Assembly: GCF_040605455.1 (NCBI RefSeq)
Contig: NZ_JBEXCV010000020.1
Coordinates: 18,583-82,582, forward strand
Direction of reading: 5' to 3'
Source of the DNA: Embleya sp040605455
GTDB lineage: Bacteria; Actinomycetota; Actinomycetes; Streptomycetales; Streptomycetaceae
Length of the DNA: 64,000 bases
In this document: piece after piece, positions 38,079 through 48,200 of the stretch
How positions within the stretch are numbered: the first letter of the stretch is position 1
Layout of the letters: each line of letters begins with the position of its first letter
The notes under the pieces: generated by a model
Databases searched by the model: none
The model's input: only the letters and a program-made list of their open reading frames with translations
What the model was told of the DNA's origin: nothing
Made by a program: the position numbers and the translations under genes

Positions 38079-39154
38079 CCCCCACCACGGACCGGGACCC
38101 GGTGCTGACCCACCGGCAGGCGGCACTGGGCCGGATCGTCCTGAACCGGCCCAAGGCGCTCAACGCGCTCACCCACGACATGGTTCGGCGGATCGACGCC
38201 GCACTCACCGCGTGGGAACACGACGACGGCGTACGGCTGGTGGTGATCACCGGCGCGGGCGAACGCGGCCTGTGTGCGGGCGGCGACATTCGTGCCATCC
38301 ACGCCGACGCCGTCGCCGGCGGCACCGCGAGCCTGGACTTCTGGCGCGACGAGTACCGGCTCAACGCCCGCATCGCCCGCTACCCCAAGACGTACGTCGC
38401 CGTCATGGACGGCATCGTGATGGGCGGTGGCGTCGGCATCTCCGCGCACGGCGCGCTGCGCATCGTCACCGATCGCTCGACGATCGCCATGCCCGAGACC
38501 GGAATCGGCTTCGTTCCGGACGTGGGCGGCACCCACCTGCTCGCCCGGGTCCCGGGCGAGTCCGGCACGCATCTGGCGCTGACCGGATCCGCGATCGGCC
38601 CCGGCGACGCCATCGCCTGCGGCCTCGCCGACCACTTCGTGCCCTCGCACCGCCTCGACGCGATGATCGATGCGCTGGCCACGCGCGAACCGGTGGACGT
38701 CGTCGCGCGCTTCGCCGAGCCGGCGCCGGCCGGCGAACTCGCCGGGCGGCGCGGCTGGATCGACGCGTGCTACGCGTGCGACAGCGTCGAGGAGATCCTC
38801 GATCGCCTCGAGGACAGCGGGGAACCGGCGGCGAAGCAGGCCGCCGAGCAGATCCGCGCCAAGTCGCCAACCGCGCTCAAGGTGACCCTGGCAAGCCTGC
38901 GCCGGGCCCGAGAACTCGGCTGCCTGGAAGCCGTGTTGGAGCAGGAGTACCGGGTGTCGAGCGCGGCGCTGAGCGCGCCCGACCTCGCCGAGGGCATCCG
39001 CGCCCAGGTGATCGACAAGGATCGTGCGCCCCGCTGGTCGCCCGCGACGCTGGAGGCGGTGGGGCCCGAGGACGTCGACCGATTCTTCCGAGCGCCGGCC
39101 GAGGGTGCCCCGGGTCTGGAGTTCGCGTCCGCGACCACGGAGGTCGGCCGATGA
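38075..39154 (+). CDS. 3-Hydroxyisobutyryl-CoA hydrolase (enoyl-CoA hydratase family)
   Basis: A 359-residue crotonase-fold protein of the ECH_2/HIBCH type, longer than ordinary hydratases. Motifs include RPKALNALTHDMV, GERGLCAGGDIRAI (oxyanion hole), VMDGIVMGGGVGISAHGA, and MPETGIGFVPDVGGTHLLAR with the catalytic acidic residues. It releases free 3-hydroxyisobutyrate from its CoA ester, giving the substrate of mmsB next door. The ATG at 38075 overlaps the previous stop. Confidence 0.92.
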   Translation: MTPTTDRDPVLTHRQAALGRIVLNRPKALNALTHDMVRRIDAALTAWEHDDGVRLVVITGAGERGLCAGGDIRAIHADAVAGGTASLDFWRDEYRLNARIARYPKTYVAVMDGIVMGGGVGISAHGALRIVTDRSTIAMPETGIGFVPDVGGTHLLARVPGESGTHLALTGSAIGPGDAIACGLADHFVPSHRLDAMIDALATREPVDVVARFAEPAPAGELAGRRGWIDACYACDSVEEILDRLEDSGEPAAKQAAEQIRAKSPTALKVTLASLRRARELGCLEAVLEQEYRVSSAALSAPDLAEGIRAQVIDKDRAPRWSPATLEAVGPEDVDRFFRAPAEGAPGLEFASATTEVGR

Positions 39155-40077
39155 CCGGCACCATCGCATTCGTCGGACTGGGCAACATGGGTGGCCCGAT
39201 GGCCGCCAACCTGGTCGCGGCTGGGCACGTCGTCACCGGATTCGACGTGGCTCCCACGGCTCTGGAGCAGGCCCGGGACAGCGGCGTGCGGATCGCCGGC
39301 TCACCTGCGGAGGCCGTCGCCGACGCGGACGTGGTGATCACCATGCTGCCCGGCGGGGCACACGTTCTGGACTGCTACCAGGGCCCGGCCGGCCTCCTGG
39401 CCGCCGCGCCGGTCGGTGCGGTCTTCGTCGACTGTTCGACGATCGATGTCGCCGACGCACACGCCGCGCACGCCGCGGTGCGCGCGTCCGGCCGCCGGGC
39501 CCTGGACGCGCCGGTATCCGGCGGTGTGGTCGGCGCGGTCGCCGGCACGCTCACATTCATGGTCGGCGCCGACGACGAGGACTTCGCCGCGATCGAGCCC
39601 GTACTGACCGCGATGGGACGCCGCGTGGTGCACTGCGGTCCTCCCGGTGCCGGGCAGGCCGCGAAGATCTGCAACAACATGATCCTGGGCGCCACGATGA
39701 TCGCGGTGAGCGAGGCGTTCGTCCTGGGCGAGCACCTCGGGCTCTCCCACCGGGCGTTGTTCGACGTCGCGTCGGCCGCCTCCGGGCAGTGTTGGGCACT
39801 GACCTCGAACTGCCCGGTGCCCGGGCCGGTACCGGCGAGTCCCGCCAACCACGACTACCGGCCCGGCTTCGCCGGCGCCCTGATGGCCAAGGACCTGCGG
39901 CTGGCCGCCAACGCGATCCGCGCGGGCGGCGTGTCCGCCGAACTGGGCCTGCACGCGGCCGAGATGTATGAGGCGTTCGCCGAGAACGGTGGCGCCGACC
40001 GCGACTTCTCCGCCGTCATCCACGCCATCAGAGACCGCACCGACACCGCATCCGGCGAAGGGAACGACCCCGCATGA
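39151..40077 (+). CDS. mmsB: 3-Hydroxyisobutyrate dehydrogenase
   Basis: A 308-residue NAD-dependent beta-hydroxyacid dehydrogenase. The Rossmann loop FVGLGNMGGPMA is at residues 7-18, the substrate segment ALDAPVSGGVVGA in the middle, and the catalytic Lys in GAGQAAKICNN. It oxidises 3-hydroxyisobutyrate to methylmalonate semialdehyde, the mmsA substrate. Start and stop overlap the neighbours as ATGA. Confidence 0.95.
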   Translation: MTGTIAFVGLGNMGGPMAANLVAAGHVVTGFDVAPTALEQARDSGVRIAGSPAEAVADADVVITMLPGGAHVLDCYQGPAGLLAAAPVGAVFVDCSTIDVADAHAAHAAVRASGRRALDAPVSGGVVGAVAGTLTFMVGADDEDFAAIEPVLTAMGRRVVHCGPPGAGQAAKICNNMILGATMIAVSEAFVLGEHLGLSHRALFDVASAASGQCWALTSNCPVPGPVPASPANHDYRPGFAGALMAKDLRLAANAIRAGGVSAELGLHAAEMYEAFAENGGADRDFSAVIHAIRDRTDTASGEGNDPA

Positions 40078-40850
40078 CCGAGTACGAGACCATCCTGATC
40101 GAGCGCCACGATCGCACCGCGCTGATCACGCTCAACCGGCCCGCGGCGCTCAACGCCCTCAACCTCCAGGTGATGGCCGAGGTCGTCGACGCCGCCACCA
40201 CGCTCGACCGCGACCCCGACGTCGGCGCCCTGGTGATCACCGGGTCCGCGAAGGCGTTCGCCGCCGGCGCCGACATCAAGGAGATGCAGCCCAACGACTA
40301 CATGGACGTCTACCTCTCCGACTGGTTCTCCGCGTGGGACCGACTCGGCGACGTCCGCAAGCCCACCATCGCCGCAGTCTCCGGCTACGCGCTCGGCGGC
40401 GGGTGCGAACTCGCGATGTTGTGCGACATCCTTCTCGCCGCCGACACCGCCGTCTTCGGCCAGCCCGAGATCAAGCTCGGGGTCATCCCCGGCATCGGCG
40501 GTTCGCAGCGGCTGACCCGCGCGATCGGCAAGGCCAAGGCGATGGACCTGTGCCTGACCGGCCGCACGATGAACGCGGACGAGGCCGAACGCGCGGGCCT
40601 GGTCTCGCGCGTCGTCCCCGCCGCCGACCTGCTCACCGAGGCACTGGCCACCGCCGAGACCATCGCGGGCATGTCGGCGCCGATCGCGATGATGGCCAAG
40701 GAGAGCGTCAACCGCGCCTTCGAGACCACCCTGGCCGAGGGCGTGCGCTTCGAACGGCGGCTGTTCCACGCCACGTTCGCCACGGCAGATCAGAAGGAGG
40801 GCATGGCGGCGTTCACCGGGAAGCGCTCGCCGTCGTTCATCCACCGCTGA
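40074..40850 (+). CDS. Enoyl-CoA hydratase
   Basis: A 258-residue crotonase with LNRPAALNALNLQVM, AFAAGADIKEM (oxyanion hole), SGYALGGGCELAMLCDI and the catalytic Glu segment FGQPEIKLGVIPGIGG. Within the operon it would hydrate methacrylyl-CoA to 3-hydroxyisobutyryl-CoA. With it the set converts isobutyryl-CoA to propionyl-CoA without a gap. A terminator-like hairpin follows. Confidence 0.93.
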   Translation: MTEYETILIERHDRTALITLNRPAALNALNLQVMAEVVDAATTLDRDPDVGALVITGSAKAFAAGADIKEMQPNDYMDVYLSDWFSAWDRLGDVRKPTIAAVSGYALGGGCELAMLCDILLAADTAVFGQPEIKLGVIPGIGGSQRLTRAIGKAKAMDLCLTGRTMNADEAERAGLVSRVVPAADLLTEALATAETIAGMSAPIAMMAKESVNRAFETTLAEGVRFERRLFHATFATADQKEGMAAFTGKRSPSFIHR

Positions 40851-40928
40851 GCAGCCGACCCGATGCGGGCGGGTTGCCTCGCCCGTCGCGCCGTTGGGCG
40901 ACCTGCCGCGACGGCGGGAACGCGGACA

Positions 40929-40956
40929 GCCGGGCCGGCACAAAGGCCGGCCCGGC
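40929..40956. terminator. Hairpin between convergent units
   Basis: A perfect 11-bp stem, GCCGGGCCGGC at 40929-40939 and its complement at 40946-40956, with a 6-base loop. It lies 79 bases after the valine operon and before the stop of the convergent secreted-repeat gene, so it may serve both strands. Confidence 0.65.
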
Positions 40957-41020
40957 CGTTCCGGACCACTACGCCCGCCTGCGTGGGCTCACCCGACGCT
41001 CGGCACCGGCGCGGTCGTTC

Positions 41021-42220
41021 TCAGTCCTGCGGGATGTAGACCAGGCACGTGGAGAACGCGTTCTGTTGCACGCATTGGAACAGCGGGTTCCACCGACTGC
41101 TGTTGTCACCGACGGCCTGGGTCAAGGTGTCGGAGCACGCATCGTCGGTCAACCCCCAGAGGGATCCCTGCGGCCAACCAGCCTGATTCGTGCGGCTGTC
41201 GATCGCCGCGAGACAGGCATCCGACGGGTTGTAGCGTTTGACCTCCGCCAAGAATTCCTGGTACTTGGGGTTCTGGACCGAGGCGGCCCGGTCATCCAGG
41301 GTCTTCTTGGCCGCGTCCTTCGCCTGCTGCGGCGCGTTCGGGTCCTGGAGAGTCGCCAGCGCTGCGCTGCTCTCCTGCAGGGTCTTCTGGATCTGTTGCA
41401 CATCCGCCGCCTTCTTCGGCGCCGTCGTCGAATTCTGGGCGGCCAACAACCCGTCACTGATCCCCTCCAGGACCTTCACGGCGTACGCGCGCTGTGCCGG
41501 CGACAGCTTGGGATTCTGGATCCCCTTCATGGAGTTGGCGAGGTCGGCCGCCAGTCTCCGGTACACGTCCCGGTCCGCCGGCGCGATCTTCGGGTCCAGA
41601 CTCAGGCGCACCGACTCGTTGATTCCCCGGACGAGTTTCGTGTACGTCGCCTTGTCCGCAGGCGATGTCGTGGGGCTCTGGATGATCTTCAGTGCGTTGT
41701 TGATTTCCGTCACGACCCGCGTGTACTCGGCTTTCGCCGCCGCAGATGTCAGCGGGTCCTGAATGGCGTTCAACGCCTTGTTCAGCCCGTCTCTCAGTTT
41801 CTGCTTCACGTCCTCCGGTACATTCAGCGCCGCGATTTTCGCCTCCACCTCCTTCTTCGTATTCGGCGGCAACTGCGGCGGCGATTGGGAAGTTGTCGGC
41901 CCCCCCGTACCGGGCGCGCTCGTCGTCCCACCCGAACTCGGCGCGCCCGGCGACTTCGGCTGCTCCGAACCGGGTGTGTTCGGTGCCGGTGTGTTCGGCT
42001 TCGGCGTGTTCGGTGCCGGCGTGTTCGGCCCGGGAGTGTTCGGCTGTGGCGCGGGTGGTGTGTACGGCGGTGGCGCCGGAGTATCGGCGGGCACACCGGT
42101 CGTACGCTGTTGAGCGAGGGTGTGCGGCGCTGCCGCGGCAGCGGTGGGCAAGGCGAGTGCGGCCGCCAAGCAGGACGTACCGACGATGCGGGTGATCTGT
42201 CGCCGCGCGATTTTGCACAT
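41021..42220 (-). CDS. Secreted protein with Pro-rich stalk and 27-residue helical repeats
   Basis: A 399-residue exported protein that I do not recognise. A signal peptide (IVGTSCLAAALALPTAAAAA) is followed by a Pro/Thr-rich stalk with PNTPx repeats (about 55-85), then helical repeats with a strict 27-residue spacing: the anchor (Q-x-P or equivalent) recurs at 154, 181, 208, 235 and 262, with more diverged copies at 292 and 316. The C-terminal 60 residues have four Cys (ACLAAID, DACSDT, LFQCVQQ, STCLVY). The ATG at 42220 follows TGGAAGC. It may be an adhesive or cell-wall-associated surface protein. Confidence 0.75.
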   Translation of the reverse strand: MCKIARRQITRIVGTSCLAAALALPTAAAAAPHTLAQQRTTGVPADTPAPPPYTPPAPQPNTPGPNTPAPNTPKPNTPAPNTPGSEQPKSPGAPSSGGTTSAPGTGGPTTSQSPPQLPPNTKKEVEAKIAALNVPEDVKQKLRDGLNKALNAIQDPLTSAAAKAEYTRVVTEINNALKIIQSPTTSPADKATYTKLVRGINESVRLSLDPKIAPADRDVYRRLAADLANSMKGIQNPKLSPAQRAYAVKVLEGISDGLLAAQNSTTAPKKAADVQQIQKTLQESSAALATLQDPNAPQQAKDAAKKTLDDRAASVQNPKYQEFLAEVKRYNPSDACLAAIDSRTNQAGWPQGSLWGLTDDACSDTLTQAVGDNSSRWNPLFQCVQQNAFSTCLVYIPQD

Positions 42221-42640
42221 GACGCTTCCAGGTGTGTTCCGAGGTGATCTGTGCTGCTGTGCCGTTGTCGGCTCGGCCACTGACGGCCCACGTTCACCGG
42301 AGACCAGGACTCAACGGTGCACACGTATCGACAAGGACAACTCTTCGCCCCCTCGCCGCCTGTCGCAACTCAGGCACCACACGACCACCTGCGGCTGCGG
42401 TCGGCGATGGTCCATCCGTACCCGGGACATGCCCGCCCCGGGACATGCCCGCCGCCCGCGAAGAGGGCCGGCCCTTAGGGGCGACCCTCGGCAACTACCG
42501 TGCCGGATAAGGCAATCGCCCCCGACTCGGAGTTCGCCGGTGGTCGGGGCCGTACGTGCCGCGGGCGGGTCGGCGGTTCACTCGTCACCGGGGTGCCGTG
42601 GGTGCGTGCACGCTCGCTCACGGCGTTGCGGACCTTTGCA

Positions 42641-42688
42641 ATAAAACCCCGGACGTCTTGACGTCCGGGGTTTTATACGAGGTATAGT
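42641..42688 (+). promoter_or_regulatory. Perfect 16-bp-arm palindrome overlapping a promoter
   Basis: Arms ATAAAACCCCGGACGT (42641-42656) and its exact complement (42661-42676) flank the loop CTTG. TTGACG at 42658-42663 and TATAGT at 42683-42688, spaced 19 bases, could be a promoter for the helicase gene, with the -35 inside the palindrome. No gene ends here from either side, so an ordinary terminator is unlikely, although the hairpin with a T-run would look like one. A regulatory role is inferred. Confidence 0.5.
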
Positions 42689-42763
42689 TAATGGTTCTGA
42701 ATATCGGTGTCCACACGGTATTCGGAAGCGTTATGGAGACATAGTAGCCGCCCGGGAGTCGAA

Positions 42764-45085
42764 TTGTCAAACGCCGAATTGCGACACGAGCAGGAATTCG
42801 TCGATGTGCTGTACGCACGCCTCGCGGACCTGCGTGCCGAGGCGGAGGCCGCCGTGACGAGCGCACTCGGGCGCGAGTACGACGGCACCCGACAGGCGCG
42901 CGTCGAACGGGACATCGCGGTCTTCGAGCATTCGGGCCTGCTCGCGGCATTCGATGCCGGCGCGAACGGCCTGTGCTTCGGGCGATTGTTGTTCCGCGAC
43001 GGCGCCGACCACCACATCGGAAGGATCGGTATCCGCCGCGACGACGCCCGGCACACCCCGCTGGTCATCGACTGGCGCGCCGACGTCGCACGGCCCTTCT
43101 ATCTCGCGACCGGGTACACCCCGATGGGCCTGCGGCGCCGGCGGCACATCACCACGTCCGGGCAGCGGGTCACCGCGCTGCACGACGAGATCCTCGACCT
43201 CACGGACGACAGCCGCACCGGCTTCGAGGGCTCGGACGCCGACGCGGTCCTGCTCGCATCGCTCGACGCGGCCCGCACCGGGCGCATGCACGACATCGTG
43301 CAGACCATCCAGGCCGAGCAGGACCGCATCATCCGTGCGCCGCATCGCGGCGTCCTCGTGGTCGAGGGCGGCCCGGGCACCGGCAAGACGGTCGTCGCAC
43401 TGCACCGCGCGGCGTACCTGCTGTACGCGAACCGCACGCACCTGACCCGCCGCGTCGTGCTCGTGGTCGGCCCCAACCCTGCCTTCCTCGGCTACATCGA
43501 GGATGTCCTGCCGTCGCTCGGCGAGACGGGCGTGCAGTTCGCCACACCCGGCGAGTTGTTCCCGGGCGTCACCGCGACCGCCGTCGACACCCCGGAGGCC
43601 TCCGAGGTCAAGGGACGGGCCGCGATGGCCGAGGTGCTCGCCCGCTTCGTGGCCGACCAACAGACGGTGCCCGGGACGCCGTTGGTGATCGGGCACGACG
43701 ACGGCGATCTGTTCCTCGACGCGGGGATCGCTCAGGCCGCCCGGAGCAAGGCGCGCGCGACGCTGCTGCCGCACAACCTCGCCCGCGCGGCTTTCGCGGC
43801 GCGCGTGATCGACGGCCTCGCGGAGCAGTTGGTCGACCGGCTCGGCGCGGACCCGTTCGGCGGGCCGAACTTCCTCGGCTCGGAAGAGATCGCGCAGTTG
43901 GCGATGTCGGTCGCCGAGAGCCCGGCCGTCCAGGCGGCCGTCGACGAGTTGTGGCCGCGCCTCACCCCGCAGGGGCTGCTCGCGGACTACCTGGCCGAAC
44001 CGGTGTACCTATCCGACGAAGACGCTGCGGCGGTCCGGCGTCCGGCCGGGTACGACCCGGTGTTCGGGACGTGGATGACCGACGAATGGACGGTGGCCGA
44101 CGTACCGTTGCTCGACGAGGCCGCCGAACTCCTGGGTGAGGACGACTCGTTGGCGCGCGCTGCGGCGGCGGCCGAGCGCCGGCGGCAGATCGCGTACGCG
44201 CAGGGCGTGCTCGACCTGTCGTATGGCTCGCGCACACAGGAGTTCGAGGACCGCGACGACGAGGACTCCGAGGTGCTCGGTGCCCACGACCTCGTGGACG
44301 CCGAGCGCCTCGCCGCACGCCAGGAGGAGCTCGACCATCGCACCTCCGCCGAGCGCGCGGCGGCGGACCGCACCTGGGCGTACGGCCACATCGTGGTCGA
44401 CGAGGCCCAGGAGCTCTCGGCGATGGCCTGGCGGTTGCTGATGCGGCGCAGCCCCACCCGGTCGATGACCCTGGTCGGCGACCCCGCGCAGACCTCGGAG
44501 CCGGGCGGGTGCGGGTCGTGGGAGCGCATCCTGGTGCCGTATGTCGAGAGCCGCTGGGAGCGGGTCCGGCTGGGCGTGAACTACCGTACGCCGACCGAGA
44601 TCATGGAGGTCGCGGCCGACGTGATGCGGGCCGCCGAGCCGGGGTTCGAGCCGCCGGAGTCGGTGCGCTCGACCGGCGTCAAGCCGTGGTCGCGCCACAC
44701 CGCGGACCTGCCGGCGGCCGTGGCGTGGGCGGTCGCCCACGAGGGGGTCGCTCGGGATGGCGCCCGGGACGGGACCGGCGGCGATCCGGAGGCTCCGGTC
44801 GAAGGGCGCCTTGCCGTGATCGCGCCGCGCGAGCTGATCGATGCGGTGGCGGCGGCGGTTCCGCACGCCGAACGAGGCGTCGAGCCGGACCTCACGCGGC
44901 CGTTGGTGCTGCTCGACCCCAAGCAGGCCAAGGGCCTGGAGTTCGACGCCGTGATCGTCGTGGAGCCGGCCGCGTTCGCGCTGGCCGACCTGTACGTGGC
45001 ACTGACCCGGGCAACGCAGCGACTCGGCGTCGTACACACCCGCGACCTCCCTCCGGGGCTCACCGGCCTCGTCCAAGCGGGGTGA
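42764..45085 (+). CDS. HelR/HelD-type UvrD-like helicase (RNA-polymerase recycling)
   Basis: A 773-residue superfamily-1 ATPase of the HelD/HelR type. The N-terminal coiled-coil (AELRHEQEFVDVLYARLADL), Walker A in GGPGTGKTVVALHRAAYLLY (about residue 200), the HIVVDEAQELSAM Walker B and the C-terminal KQAKGLEFDAVIVVEP and YVALTRATQ motifs are visible. Actinobacterial HelR proteins free stalled RNA polymerase and can give rifampicin resistance. TTG at 42764 follows GGGAG and is preferred to GTG 42707. The classic rifampin-associated element was not found upstream. Confidence 0.85.
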   Translation: MSNAELRHEQEFVDVLYARLADLRAEAEAAVTSALGREYDGTRQARVERDIAVFEHSGLLAAFDAGANGLCFGRLLFRDGADHHIGRIGIRRDDARHTPLVIDWRADVARPFYLATGYTPMGLRRRRHITTSGQRVTALHDEILDLTDDSRTGFEGSDADAVLLASLDAARTGRMHDIVQTIQAEQDRIIRAPHRGVLVVEGGPGTGKTVVALHRAAYLLYANRTHLTRRVVLVVGPNPAFLGYIEDVLPSLGETGVQFATPGELFPGVTATAVDTPEASEVKGRAAMAEVLARFVADQQTVPGTPLVIGHDDGDLFLDAGIAQAARSKARATLLPHNLARAAFAARVIDGLAEQLVDRLGADPFGGPNFLGSEEIAQLAMSVAESPAVQAAVDELWPRLTPQGLLADYLAEPVYLSDEDAAAVRRPAGYDPVFGTWMTDEWTVADVPLLDEAAELLGEDDSLARAAAAAERRRQIAYAQGVLDLSYGSRTQEFEDRDDEDSEVLGAHDLVDAERLAARQEELDHRTSAERAAADRTWAYGHIVVDEAQELSAMAWRLLMRRSPTRSMTLVGDPAQTSEPGGCGSWERILVPYVESRWERVRLGVNYRTPTEIMEVAADVMRAAEPGFEPPESVRSTGVKPWSRHTADLPAAVAWAVAHEGVARDGARDGTGGDPEAPVEGRLAVIAPRELIDAVAAAVPHAERGVEPDLTRPLVLLDPKQAKGLEFDAVIVVEPAAFALADLYVALTRATQRLGVVHTRDLPPGLTGLVQAG

Positions 45086-45117
45086 CGGGGGCGGTCCGGG
45101 CGAGGTGAACGGAGCGC

Positions 45118-45141
45118 GCGGGCGGGGTTCGGCCCGCCCGC
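45118..45141. terminator. Hairpin after the helicase gene
   Basis: GCGGGCGGG at 45118-45126 and CCCGCCCGC at 45133-45141 form a 9-bp perfect stem with a 6-base loop, 32 bases after the helicase stop. Confidence 0.5.
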
Positions 45142-45290
45142 CGCGTCCCGCGCCCTCCCGGGCTCCGCCGGGGCCGGACCGGACCGGCCCTGTCCGGCGG
45201 GATCCGGTCGCGACCGACCTCACCGACTCCCGAGGGCCCGTACTCCCGAACAGGGCGTGGCCACAACGATCCTTCCGACGCCTGCCCCGG

Positions 45291-48200
45291 TCAGATCGGG
45301 GGGATCTCCACGTCGAAGTTGATGCGGCGGCCTCGGAGCATTTGTTGGTATGTGGGATGTCGGCTGCCCGAGTGGGACTCGACGCGTGCCATCGCCTCGC
45401 TTACCTCGCGTTCGGCTCCCGGTGCTCCGAACAGCCGGCGCTCCAGCGCCGCGTTGTACGCGGAGCACAGCACCCGCGGAGGACGGTCGGGGGCGAAGAT
45501 CCGGCGGAACCCCGCGTTGGCGAGGGCGTCTTCGGCCGCCGCCTCCTCATGCCGGCCCAGGACCGAGAGCGCGCCCGCTCGGGTGGTCCGGCAGGCCAAC
45601 GTCATCGGGTGGTCCGCGCCCAGGACCTCCTCCATCCAGCCCAGCGTGGCCGTGCTCGACTGGAGGGCGAGGGCGGCTTCGCCGTACAGCGTGTTGAAGA
45701 TCGCCAGGTTGGTGGCGCACGCGAGCGAGAACGGATGCGTGTCCCCGAGGCGATCGCGATACCGCTGGTAGGTCTCCGTCGCGATGTCCACCGCCTCCCC
45801 GTAATTCGCGGGGCGCTCGCGCGCCAGTGTGGCCAGATCGCACGCATACCCGATCGCGCAAGCCAACGTGTCCGGATGCAGTTCGCCGAAGCGGCCGCGC
45901 AGCATGGTCAGGATGCTCCGACTGAGCGTCAACGCGGCCTCGGCATCGCCCAACCGCCGATGCGTCACGGTCAGGAATCGATCCGTGACCAGGACCACGT
46001 CCGCGCTCTCGCCCTCCTTGGCGACCTGCCGCTCGCGTGTGTCCAGCAACAGGCTCAGCGATCCCTGGTAGTCGCCGGTCTCCCGGCGGTCCAGGGCCAA
46101 CCGGTTCGCCGAGTGCCAGGTCGCCGGGTGGTTGTCACCGAAGATTTGGCGACGGCGACGATAGTTCTCCTCGTTGAGTCGAAGGGCTTCCATCGGGCGA
46201 CCCACGAGGTTGAGCGAGATGCTCAGGTTGTTCGCGGCGCGCAGAGTGTCCGGATCGTTCGGGCCGAACGCACGCTTGCTCAGTTCGTACGTGCTCTGTT
46301 CCTGTTCGAAGGATTCCCGGTACAGGCCCAGTGCGCGCAGGTCGGCGCCGTAGTTGCGGGCCGTGACCAGGATGTGGCGTTGGTTCGGCTCGACCAGCAG
46401 GCGCTGCTTGGTCAGGGTGTCCCTGTCCCGGTCGTGTGCCTCCTGGTAACGGCCCAGCGAGCGAAGCGGGTTCGCGACCTGTGCGGCGAGCCGCAGGGTG
46501 TCCGCGTCGTCCGGAACGATCCGCTCCCGCCAGCGGGTCAGCACCTCGTCGCCGAGGTCGACCGCCGCCTCGTGGTCGCCGGTGCGCCACATGTGGCGGA
46601 CCTGGCCCACGATCCATTCGCGCACGGCGGGAGCTGCGCTGTCGATCGCTCCGGAGACCTGGAGGTGCGGCAACAACTCGGCATACTGCGAACGCACTTC
46701 GGGGCTTTCCTCGTTCACGCCGGTCATCGGTCGGGCGGCGGCCAGTGCCTCGTGCACCAGTTGCCGCGTCGCCTCGTACGCGTCGGCGTCCTCGGCCAGC
46801 CACTCGCGCGCCGCGGCCTGGAGCAGCCGGTGGACCTGCACCGTCTCCCGTTCGACGCGGGCCAACGCGTAGTGGCCGAGGTCGCGGATCAGGTCGCCGA
46901 GCACCATCGGATCCCGCACCGCCGGTTCCAGCTCCGCGAGATGACCGCCGATCACGTTGCCGTACAGCAGTCGGGTGGCGATCGGCTCGGGCGACAGAAA
47001 CGCGCACAGTTCCAGAAGGCGTGCGGCGGCGGGGCGTTCGGCCTTCAGCCGGTTCACCGACAGCCGCCAGATCGCGGTCAGCGGGGTGCGATCGGAGGTG
47101 GCCGTGCCCTCCCCCATGCTGCCGACGGCGGCCAGTGTGCGGCCCACCTGCCTGCGGACCCGCTCGAGGTAGGTGTCGACCGGCATGCCGGTCTGCCTCA
47201 GCCAGGCCGCGGCCTGCTCGACGGCGAGCGGGAGGTCACCGAGTTCGGCGGCGACCGCGGACGCGTCGTGCACGGACAGGTTCGCGACGCGCCGCCGGAG
47301 CAGTGCGATGCTTTCCGGGCGGGAGAAGACGTTGACCTGGAAGGGCTCCGACTCGCCTCGGGCGGCGGCGTCGCGGGAGGTGATGATCACATGCCCGGGG
47401 CCCCGCTCCGGCAGGTAGCGCCGGAGCCCCTCGGGATTCTCCTCGCTGTCCGCGTTGTCGTAGACCAACAACCACGGCCCGTTGACGTCGCTTTCCAGCG
47501 CGGTCAACACGGCCTGGCTGCGCTCCGCGACGGTCGAGCCCCCCACGTGCAAGTGTTCGCCCAGCTCCGCCAGGGCCGGCGGGATGCGACTGTGCTGGTT
47601 GGCGCCGACCCACCAGATCACGTCGTACTGCGCGCCGTAGCGGTGCACGTACTCCAGTGCGATCTGGGTCTTGCCGATGCCGCCGAGGCCGTACACCAGG
47701 GCAACCCCGGGTGGGCTCGTGCCGTCGAGGGGGTGGGCGCCCAACAGGCCGCGAAGGTTCTCCAGGAGATCGTCACGACCGGTGAAGACGCCATAGCGGG
47801 GTTGGGCGTTGGACACCTTTGCCCCCTGGCCCGGGAATCTCGGGTCGGGCGGCACCGCCGTATCGGGCGGGGACAGGGCGAAGGCGCCGAGGATCACCGC
47901 ACGCGCCTCCTCCGCGTCGAGGTTGTTCAGCGCGACCGACGTGGCGCCGGGCAGGTTGAGCAACACCGGTTCGTCGAGCACGGATTCCAACGGTTGCACG
48001 CTGATCACCCGCGGCGCGTCAGGCCCGGTGTCGCCGGCGAGCTGCAGGACCTCCCTGGCGAGCGGAGTGAGCGCGAACTCGTGCGACAACAACGCGATCA
48101 CCACGTCCGCAGCCCCGCCGGCGGAACCCTCCGGCATCGGAGGCGGTTCGGCGGAGACACTGGCGGCCCGCAGCGTGACCGTCATCCCGACGGAGCGCAA

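Noticed and set aside
42641..42676. Ordinary Rho-independent terminator
   Set aside because: The stem and T-run fit, but no transcript from either neighbouring gene should end here; a promoter-associated palindrome is more likely.
42620..42763. Rifampin-associated element upstream of the helicase
   Set aside because: The known 19-bp consensus GGGGCTTGCGGCAAGGCCC does not match this sequence.
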